From assembly GCF_008107695.1 (NCBI RefSeq), contig NZ_VIRG01000070.1, positions 992,001 to 1,056,000 on the forward strand: 64,000 bases of DNA, given 5' to 3'. The notes below the pieces were generated by a model. That model was not told where the DNA came from and did not search any database. It saw nothing but the letters and a program-made list of their open reading frames with translations. Shown piece by piece: positions 8,049 to 14,537 of this stretch (position 1 is the first letter of the stretch; every line of letters starts with the position of its first letter). The stretch is from Stappia sp. BW2 (GTDB taxonomy: Bacteria; Pseudomonadota; Alphaproteobacteria; Rhizobiales; Stappiaceae). The position numbers and the translations under genes were made by a program.

Positions 8049-8636
8049 ATGAGCGGCGGGCTTTCCATTCTGGTTATTGATGACAACAAGATCCGTGCCT
8101 CGATCATCGAGCAGGGATTGCGCGATGCCGGGCACGACAAAGTCATTGTCGTGCACCAGATGGAAGGACTGGTTCGCCAGATTTCAGACATCAATCCGGA
8201 TGTGATTGTGATCGATCTGGAGAACCCGAATCGAGATCAGCTTGAGCACATGTTCCAGGTATCGCGGGCGGTGCGGCGACCGATTGCGATGTTCGTCGAC
8301 AAGTCGGACAGTAATTCCATCGAGGCGGCCGTCGATGCAGGCGTATCGGCTTACATCGTCGACGGACTGAAGCGGGAACGGGTCAAATCGATCCTGGACA
8401 TGGCGATCAGCCGGTTCCGCGCGTTTTCCAGGCTGACGGAGGAGCTGGAGGAAGTGCGCTCTGAACTTGCTGACCGGAAGACCATCGACCGTGCCAAAGG
8501 CATTCTCATGAAATCCAAGGGGCTCAGCGAACAGGAGGCCTATGACCTTCTGCGCCGAACGGCGATGAACCAGAGTCGTAAAATCATCGATGTGGCACAG
8601 AGCCTTGTGATCGCCAGCGGATTGCTGGGAGACTGA
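8049..8636 (+). CDS. nasT: NasT, ANTAR-domain antitermination regulator of nitrate assimilation
   Basis: The protein has 195 residues from the ATG at 8049 (MSGGLSILVIDDN). The longer open frame upstream begins inside the mobile element and is rejected. Residues 5-120 form a receiver-like fold with acidic residues DD at 11-12 and Asp56 in VIVIDLENP. A helical linker leads to a C-terminal ANTAR RNA-binding domain (about 135-190) with the diagnostic stretch IDRAKGILMKSKGLSEQEAY. NasT binds two-hairpin leader RNAs and prevents termination when nitrate or nitrite displaces it from NasS. NasS is encoded next, and a matching leader lies before nrtA. Confidence 0.95.
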   Translation: MSGGLSILVIDDNKIRASIIEQGLRDAGHDKVIVVHQMEGLVRQISDINPDVIVIDLENPNRDQLEHMFQVSRAVRRPIAMFVDKSDSNSIEAAVDAGVSAYIVDGLKRERVKSILDMAISRFRAFSRLTEELEEVRSELADRKTIDRAKGILMKSKGLSEQEAYDLLRRTAMNQSRKIIDVAQSLVIASGLLGD

Positions 8637-8640
8637 CGCG

Positions 8641-8700
8641 ATGACAACAACAGCGACCGGACGGGGAGAAACGGCCAACCAGAGGACTGCAGGATCATGA
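8641..8700 (+). other. Possible 19-codon coupling ORF before nasS
   Basis: ATG at 8641 opens a 19-residue frame (MTTTATGRGETANQRTAGS) whose TGA at 8698-8700 overlaps the nasS ATG at 8697. It begins four bases after the nasT stop, so ribosomes finishing nasT could reinitiate and be delivered to nasS. It has no recognisable Shine-Dalgarno sequence and may be chance. Confidence 0.25.
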
Positions 8701-9806
8701 ATACGAACCTCAAGCCTGTCATCGCAGGATTTATTCCGCTTCTGGATAGTGCCGTCATCGTGGCAGCTGCCGAGTTCGGCTTTGCAGAACAGGAAGGCAT
8801 TGCGCTCAAGCTGATCCGGGAGACATCCTGGGCCAACATCCGCGACCGGATTTCCGTTGGCCATTTCGATGTTGCCCATATGCTCGCGCCGATGCCGATT
8901 GCCTCCAGCCTCAACCTGACCAGTCTTGCCGTGCCCATGCTTGCCCCCATGCTTCTGGGGCTCGGGGGCAACGCGATTACCGTGTCCAACGTCCTTTGGG
9001 CCGATATGGCGGCTGCGGGCGCCGATCCCGAAGGCGATCCTGCATCCACGGGCGCTGCGCTTGCGCGCGTGATCGCCGGAAAGCAGAAGGCTGGTGCGCC
9101 GCCGCTTCATTTTGGTGTCGTGCACCCGTTTTCAGGCCATGCCTACGAATTGCGCTATTGGCTTGCCGCCGCCGGGGTCGATCCGGACCGGGATGCGGAG
9201 ATCACGGTGCTTGCGCCACAGGTCATGGCGGACGCCTTGGCTGAAGGCCAACTTGACGGCTATTGCGTCGGTGAGCCCTGGAACACGGCCGCCGTCGTGG
9301 CGGGAACGGGGCGAATTGCCACTTACAAACAGGCGATCTGGCCGGACAGTCCGGAAAAAGTACTTGGCGTCACACGCAAATGGGCCGAAGCCAATCCGGA
9401 AACGCTGGCCGCGCTGATGCGGGCCTTTTCGGCTGCTGCCGACTGGTGCGCCGATCCGAAGAACAATGTGGAGCTGGCAGAGGTGCTGGCAAGGTCCGAT
9501 CTTCTGGCCTGTCCCACTGAAATCTGCCTTGCGGCTCTGTCTGGCCGGATCAGGCTGGATCCGCAGTCAGTCAAGGATGTTCCGGACTTTCTCACCTTCT
9601 CCGGCGGCGTCAAGGCAGCGCCTATGCCGGTTTATGGCAAATGGTTCTACGAGCAGATGGTGCGTTGGGGGCAGGTGGAACCGTCGGAGCAGGCGGAAAA
9701 GGAAGTTGAAAAGGTGTTTTCGCCGACCGTCTATCTTGAAGCGCTGGGTCTGACCGGGGTGGCGACAGACGCAACCATAGAGATGTTTGACGACGCTCGT
9801 TCCTGA
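8697..9806 (+). CDS. nasS: NasS, cytoplasmic nitrate/nitrite sensor (NrtA-like)
   Basis: The 369-residue protein resembles the nitrate-binding protein NrtA (for example the GYCVGEPWN block near residue 185, also present in NrtA here). It lacks any signal peptide: the N-terminus MNTNLKPVIAGFIPLLDSAV goes directly into the binding fold. That is the mark of NasS, which holds NasT inactive in the absence of nitrate or nitrite. It sits 60 bases behind nasT, as in Paracoccus and Azotobacter. It senses ligand in the cytoplasm and does not take part in transport. Confidence 0.92.
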   Translation: MNTNLKPVIAGFIPLLDSAVIVAAAEFGFAEQEGIALKLIRETSWANIRDRISVGHFDVAHMLAPMPIASSLNLTSLAVPMLAPMLLGLGGNAITVSNVLWADMAAAGADPEGDPASTGAALARVIAGKQKAGAPPLHFGVVHPFSGHAYELRYWLAAAGVDPDRDAEITVLAPQVMADALAEGQLDGYCVGEPWNTAAVVAGTGRIATYKQAIWPDSPEKVLGVTRKWAEANPETLAALMRAFSAAADWCADPKNNVELAEVLARSDLLACPTEICLAALSGRIRLDPQSVKDVPDFLTFSGGVKAAPMPVYGKWFYEQMVRWGQVEPSEQAEKEVEKVFSPTVYLEALGLTGVATDATIEMFDDARS

Positions 9807-9885
9807 ACGTCGAAGCAGACGAACTGGAGCAATCCAGGTGAGGTTGCGATGCACAAAAAACACTCAGTTGCCTGCATGCTTCGCT

Positions 9886-9914
9886 GACCAAATATGCACC
9901 TTGTGCAGGTGGTC
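9886..9914. promoter_or_regulatory. Nested dyad upstream of the nrtA promoter (possible enhancer)
   Basis: An outer dyad GACCA (9886-9890) / TGGTC (9910-9914) encloses an inner dyad TGCAC-CTT-GTGCA (9895-9907). The half-sites resemble those of NtrC (TGCAC/GTGCA), but the spacing is 3 rather than 7 bases. The centre lies about 75 bases upstream of the sigma-54-type promoter. It could be an activator site; identity is uncertain. Confidence 0.35.
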
Positions 9915-9972
9915 AAATTTTCCTGATATCATAAGTCCTTGAAAACAAGGGAAGAAGCCGTTTTTCTGAAAC

Positions 9973-9988
9973 TGGCACAGATCGTGCT
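9973..9988 (+). promoter_or_regulatory. Candidate sigma-54 promoter of the nitrate operon
   Basis: TGGCAC-AGATC-GTGCT carries a perfect -24 hexamer (GG at 9974-9975) and the -12 GC at 9986-9987, ten bases apart. Transcription would start near 9998-10000, directly before the first leader hairpin at 10001. That position fits a leader RNA composed exactly of two hairpins and a terminator. Confidence 0.7.
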
Positions 9989-10000
9989 TTTAAGGGGGTA

Positions 10001-10044
10001 GGGCCGACGTTGGCCCACCAAATATCGCACCCACTGCTGGGTGC
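10001..10044 (+). promoter_or_regulatory. ANTAR-target tandem hexaloop hairpins (NasT-responsive leader)
   Basis: Two short hairpins with six-base loops stand in tandem. The first is GGGCC-GACGTT-GGCCC (10001-10016). The second is GCACCC-ACTGCT-GGGTGC (10027-10044), whose loop has A at position 1 and G at position 4, the residues conserved in ANTAR-bound hexaloops. Paired hexaloop hairpins just before a terminator are the known target of NasR/NasT-type antiterminators. The first loop has G4 but begins with G, a departure from consensus. Confidence 0.82.
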
Positions 10045-10053
10045 ACAGGCAAA

Positions 10054-10116
10054 GCCGCCGATCTGAATCGCATGGGACCTCCTCCCCTCGTGCGGTTCGG
10101 TCGGCGGCTTTTTTTT
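10054..10116 (+). terminator. Intrinsic leader terminator controlled by NasT
   Basis: GCCGCCGA (10054-10061) pairs with TCGGCGGC (10101-10108) and is followed by eight T residues (10109-10116). Inner segments GAA/TTC and CGCA/TGCG extend the stem. It stands 55 bases before the nrtA ATG, inside the transcribed leader, so it should stop transcription unless NasT bound to the preceding hairpins prevents it. Confidence 0.85.
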
Positions 10117-10170
10117 GTTCCTGTGCCCGGCTGAAGACGGCGCAGGACGAACGAGGGACAGGACGCGACA

Positions 10171-11571
10171 ATGAAGAAGACCCTTACTATCACCCGCCGG
10201 ACCGCACTTGGTGCCCTGATGGCTGCGACGGCTCTGGTGTCCGCTTCCAGTGCTTATGCCGAGATGCTGGATGTCGAAAAGGACGAGCTCACGTTCGGCT
10301 TCATCAAGCTGACAGACATGGCGCCGCTCGCCGTTGCCTATGAGCTTGGCTACTTCGAGGATGAAGGCCTCTTTGTCACGCTGGAGCCGCAGGCCAACTG
10401 GAAGGTTCTGCTCGACAGGGTGATCACCGGCGAACTGGACGGTGCACACATGCTGGCAGGCCAGCCGCTGGCTGCCACCATCGGCTTCGGCACCAAGGCA
10501 CATATCGTGACGCCGTTCTCCATGGATCTGAACGGCAACGGCATCACCGTTTCCAACGAAATCTTCGAGATGATGAAGCCGCACCTGGAAATGCAGGAAG
10601 ACGGCAAACCGGTTCACCCGATCAAGGCTTCGGCACTGAAGCCGGTTGTCGACCAGTTCAAGTCCGAGGGCAAGCCGTTCAACATGGGCATGGTCTTCCC
10701 GGTTTCCACCCATAACTACGAGCTGCGCTACTGGCTGGCGTCGGGCGATATCAATCCGGGCTTTTATTCCAAGTCCGATATTTCCGGCCAGATTCAGGCC
10801 GATGCGCTCTTGTCCGTGACGCCGCCTCCGCAGATGCCGTCAACGCTGGAAGCAGGCACCATCTATGGCTATTGCGTCGGCGAGCCCTGGAACCAGCAGG
10901 CTGTCTTCAAGGGCATCGGCGTCCCGGTCATCACCGATTACGAGATCTGGAAGAACAATCCGGAAAAGGTGTTCGGTCTGACGCAGGAATTTACCGAAGA
11001 ATATCCGAACACAACGCTTGCTCTCACCAAGGCGCTGATCCGCGCAGCCAAGTGGCTTGACGAGAACGACAATGCAAACCGCATGGAAGCCGTCGAGATC
11101 CTGTCCCGTTCGGAATATGTCGGTGCGGACGCGGAAGTGATCGCCAACTCCATGACCGGCACCTTCGAATATGAGAAGGGCGACAAGCGCGACGTTCCCG
11201 ACTTCAATGTCTTCTACCGCTACTACGCCACCTATCCCTTCTATTCCGATGCCGTCTGGTACCTGACCCAGATGCGCCGCTGGGGCCAGATTGCCGAGTA
11301 CAAGCCGGACAGCTGGTACGACGAAGTTGCGCGGTCTGTCTATCGCCCGGACATCTATCTGAAAGCCGCGGAAATGCTGGTCGAGGAAGGGTATGTGGCC
11401 AAGGAAGACTTCCCGTGGGAAACGGATGGCTACCGTGCTCCGACCCCCGCGGCGGACATCATCGACGGCATTCCCTACGACGGCAAACAGCCGAACGCCT
11501 ACATCGACAGCCTTCCGATTGGCCTGAAGGGCAAGCAGGTGGTCGACGGCAATCAGGTTGTTGGCGGCTGA
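10171..11571 (+). CDS. nrtA: Nitrate/nitrite ABC transporter periplasmic binding protein
   Basis: The protein has 466 residues. The N-terminus has a twin-arginine-like signal (TITRRTALGALMAATA) with probable cleavage after AYA at residue 30, so it is exported to the periplasm. The mature part is an NMT1/THI5-like nitrate-binding fold with FIKLTDMAPLAVAYELGYFEDEG and GYCVGEPWN, shared with NasS. It captures nitrate and delivers it to NrtB/NrtCD. It is the first gene after the ANTAR leader, so expression should depend on nitrogen limitation and on nitrate. Confidence 0.94.
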   Translation: MKKTLTITRRTALGALMAATALVSASSAYAEMLDVEKDELTFGFIKLTDMAPLAVAYELGYFEDEGLFVTLEPQANWKVLLDRVITGELDGAHMLAGQPLAATIGFGTKAHIVTPFSMDLNGNGITVSNEIFEMMKPHLEMQEDGKPVHPIKASALKPVVDQFKSEGKPFNMGMVFPVSTHNYELRYWLASGDINPGFYSKSDISGQIQADALLSVTPPPQMPSTLEAGTIYGYCVGEPWNQQAVFKGIGVPVITDYEIWKNNPEKVFGLTQEFTEEYPNTTLALTKALIRAAKWLDENDNANRMEAVEILSRSEYVGADAEVIANSMTGTFEYEKGDKRDVPDFNVFYRYYATYPFYSDAVWYLTQMRRWGQIAEYKPDSWYDEVARSVYRPDIYLKAAEMLVEEGYVAKEDFPWETDGYRAPTPAADIIDGIPYDGKQPNAYIDSLPIGLKGKQVVDGNQVVGG

Positions 11572-11666
11572 TAACTCCCCCCAACTGGAGCGGCGGTCGA
11601 GCAGCCCCGCCGCTCCCTCTTTCTCATTCGGAACGAACCGACAGACTTCGAACAAGGATCGCCATC

Positions 11667-12749
11667 ATGGCCAATGCCGATACCGCAGGCAGTCAGGATC
11701 TTGCCCGCGCCGCGCGACGGGAAAAACTCTTCACACGGATCAACAAGGCCGCCGGCTGGCTGGATGCACTGGGCCTGTCCTGGACCGTGCCTCTCCTGAA
11801 GATTGCCGCGGGCGACAACCCCAAGGAACAGTTGGGGGAGCTCAAACGTGTCCTCGTGATCCCGCTGCTGGGCATCATTGCCTTTCTCGTCCTCTGGGGG
11901 GCGTTGGCGCCGCAGGTGCAGACGTCGCTTGGCGCCGTTCCCGGACCTGCAGCGGTCTGGTCCCAGGCGGTCAACCTCTGGGACGATCATGTGCGCGAGC
12001 GTGAAAAGGCGGCTGCTTTCTACGAGCGCCAGGATAAGCGTAACGCCAAATACGAAGCCGAAGGCAAGACCGACAAGATCAAGTTTCGTGACTATACCGG
12101 CAAGCCGACCTACCTCGACCAGATCGGCACGTCGCTGAAGACTGTCGGCCTCGGCTTCCTGATCGCAACGCTGATCTCCGTGCCGCTCGGCATTGCTTCG
12201 GGCCTGTCGCGCTCCTTCAACGGGGCGATCAACCCGCTGATCCAGATCTTCAAGCCGGTGTCGCCGCTGGCCTGGTTGCCGATCGTCACGATGATCGTGT
12301 CGGCGACATATGCCAACCCGGTCGACTGGCTGTCGAAATCCCTCCTGATTTCCGCCGTCACCGTGACCCTTTGCTCCATGTGGCCGACACTGATCAACAC
12401 CGCGCTGGGTGTCGCCTCGGTCGACAAGGACCTGATGAATGTTGGCCGTGTTCTGCAACTGCCGACCTGGAAGACCGTTACCAAGCTGGTTCTGCCGTCT
12501 TCTCTGCCGCTGATCTTCACCGGGTTGCGCCTGTCGCTGGGCGTGGGCTGGATGGTTCTGATTGCCGCGGAAATGCTGGCCCAGAACCCGGGTCTTGGAA
12601 AATTCGTCTGGGACGAATTCCAGAATGGCTCCTCCCAGTCGCTCGCCAAGATCATGGTCGCGGTTCTGACCATCGGCATCATCGGCTTCATGCTGGACCG
12701 GCTGATGTTCGCTTTGCAGCGCGCCTTCACATTCTCGGCCAATCGCTAA
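11667..12749 (+). CDS. nrtB: Nitrate ABC transporter permease
   Basis: The protein has 360 residues from ATG 11667 (MANADTAGSQDL). An upstream in-frame extension overlaps nrtA and is rejected. One N-terminal membrane segment (about 60-82) is followed by a hydrophilic insert, then five membrane spans of the BPD_transp_1 fold. The cytoplasmic EAA-like loop (about 250-275, LMNVGRVLQLPTWKTVTKLV) couples to the ATPase. It is longer than cyanobacterial NrtB because of the charged insert at about 105-145, a feature also seen in other proteobacterial homologues. The next gene starts 10 bases later. Confidence 0.92.
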   Translation: MANADTAGSQDLARAARREKLFTRINKAAGWLDALGLSWTVPLLKIAAGDNPKEQLGELKRVLVIPLLGIIAFLVLWGALAPQVQTSLGAVPGPAAVWSQAVNLWDDHVREREKAAAFYERQDKRNAKYEAEGKTDKIKFRDYTGKPTYLDQIGTSLKTVGLGFLIATLISVPLGIASGLSRSFNGAINPLIQIFKPVSPLAWLPIVTMIVSATYANPVDWLSKSLLISAVTVTLCSMWPTLINTALGVASVDKDLMNVGRVLQLPTWKTVTKLVLPSSLPLIFTGLRLSLGVGWMVLIAAEMLAQNPGLGKFVWDEFQNGSSQSLAKIMVAVLTIGIIGFMLDRLMFALQRAFTFSANR

Positions 12750-12759
12750 GGAGACGGAT

Positions 12760-14520
12760 ATGTCCTTTCTGGAAATCTCCGGCGTCTCCAAAAGCTACGG
12801 CCAAGGCGCTGACCGCACCCAGGTGCTGGATGACATCAACCTGAAGGTGGAAGAGGGTGAGTTCATTGCCATTGTCGGCTTTTCCGGCACGGGCAAGACC
12901 ACGCTGATCTCTCTGCTGGCGGGTCTGATCGAGCCGGACAAGGGCGGCATCATCTTCAAGAACAAGGAAATCGACGGCCCGCATCCGGATCGCGGCGTGG
13001 TGTTCCAGTCCTATTCGCTGATGCCCTGGCTCACGGTGTTCGGCAATGTGGCACTGGCCGTCGACAGTGTTTTCAGGAAGAAGAGCTCGGCCGAGCGCAA
13101 GGCGATCTGCGACAAATACATCGAGATGGTCGGCCTGGGGCATGCCAGGGACCGCAAGCCGTCGGAGCTTTCCGGCGGCATGCGCCAACGGGTGGCCGTG
13201 GCGCGGGCCCTTGCCATGCAGCCCGAGCTTCTGCTGCTGGACGAGCCGCTGTCGGCGCTCGATGCCCTGACGCGCGCAAAACTTCAGGACGAATTCGCCG
13301 CGATCTGCGACGAGGAAAAGAAGACCATCGTTCTCATCACCAATGACGTCGATGAAGCGATCCTTCTGGCGGACCGGATCATTCCGTTGAAGCCCGGCAC
13401 ACCGGCAACGCTTGGTCCGGAGTTCAAGGTGTCGTTTCAGCGGCCGCGAGACAGAGGCGAACTCAATCACGACGACGACTTCATTCGGCTGCGGGCCGAG
13501 GTCACCGCATATCTGATGGAAGCAGGGTCTGAGCGCGGGGCGGATCTGGAGCGGGAAATCGTCCTGCCGAACATCGTTCCGATCACCCAGCGGCCCAAGC
13601 CTGCGGACAAGCTTCCGGTGGCCTATGAGCGGGCATCGGAATCCGCGGTTCAGGACCGTTATCTCGACTTCTCGCAGTTGAAGAAGGTCTATCCGACCCC
13701 AAAGGGGCCGCTGACGGTTGTCGACGGCTTCGACCTGAAGATGAAGAAGGGCGAGTTCATCACCCTGATCGGTCACTCGGGGTGCGGCAAGTCGACGGTC
13801 CTGTCGATGGTGGCCGGGCTCAACAAGATCACCGAAGGTGCCATCGTTCTCGATGGCACCCATGTAACCCAGGCCGGTCCAGACCGGGCAGTCGTCTTCC
13901 AGGCGCCAAGCCTGATGCCCTGGCTGACAGCCTACGAGAATGTCGAACTGGGCGTCGACAAGGTCTATCCGGATGCGTCCAAGTCCGAAAAGCGCGATGT
14001 GATCGAATATTACCTCGCCAAGGTCGGCCTGTCGGACGCAATGCACAAGGCTGCGTCCGAGCTTTCCAACGGTATGAAGCAGCGTGTCGGTATCGCACGG
14101 GCCTTTGCCCTGTCACCGAAGCTTCTGCTTCTGGATGAGCCGTTCGGCATGCTCGACAGCCTGACCCGCTGGGAGCTGCAGGACGTGCTGATGGACGTCT
14201 GGAAGCGCACCCAGGTGACGGCCGTCTGCGTCACGCACGATGTCGATGAGGCCATCCTGCTGGCCGACCGTGTGGTGATGATGTCAAACGGGCCGAACGC
14301 CCGTATCGGCAACATCATGGAAGTGGATCTGCCGCGACCACGCTCGCGCAAGGAGCTGCTCGCCCATGCGGATTACTACGCCTACCGCGAGGAGCTTCTG
14401 GACTTCCTGGAAGCCTATGAGGGCGGTGCGGATCCCAGTGAAGACCAATTGAAATCCATTCAGGAAAAACGAGCCAAACGGATGGCCCGTCAATCTGCGG
14501 CGGCCGAAGCAGCCGAATGA
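12760..14520 (+). CDS. nrtCD: Fused double ATP-binding protein of the nitrate ABC transporter (NrtC+NrtD)
   Basis: The 586-residue protein holds two complete ABC ATPases in tandem. Domain 1 has Walker A GFSGTGKTT (from 40), signature LSGGM (137) and Walker B LLLLDE (157). Domain 2 has Walker A GHSGCGKST (338), signature LSNGM (434) and Walker B LLLLDE (454). Domain 2 keeps the switch histidine (THDVDEA, His492), but domain 1 has Asn195 instead (TNDVDEA). One ATP site may therefore be degenerate, as in asymmetric ABC exporters. It differs from cyanobacterial NrtC, which carries a solute-binding-like domain instead. The stop overlaps a spurious upstream ATG of nirB. Confidence 0.93.
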   Translation: MSFLEISGVSKSYGQGADRTQVLDDINLKVEEGEFIAIVGFSGTGKTTLISLLAGLIEPDKGGIIFKNKEIDGPHPDRGVVFQSYSLMPWLTVFGNVALAVDSVFRKKSSAERKAICDKYIEMVGLGHARDRKPSELSGGMRQRVAVARALAMQPELLLLDEPLSALDALTRAKLQDEFAAICDEEKKTIVLITNDVDEAILLADRIIPLKPGTPATLGPEFKVSFQRPRDRGELNHDDDFIRLRAEVTAYLMEAGSERGADLEREIVLPNIVPITQRPKPADKLPVAYERASESAVQDRYLDFSQLKKVYPTPKGPLTVVDGFDLKMKKGEFITLIGHSGCGKSTVLSMVAGLNKITEGAIVLDGTHVTQAGPDRAVVFQAPSLMPWLTAYENVELGVDKVYPDASKSEKRDVIEYYLAKVGLSDAMHKAASELSNGMKQRVGIARAFALSPKLLLLDEPFGMLDSLTRWELQDVLMDVWKRTQVTAVCVTHDVDEAILLADRVVMMSNGPNARIGNIMEVDLPRPRSRKELLAHADYYAYREELLDFLEAYEGGADPSEDQLKSIQEKRAKRMARQSAAAEAAE

Positions 14521-14537
14521 AAGTCTGGAGAAAAGCC

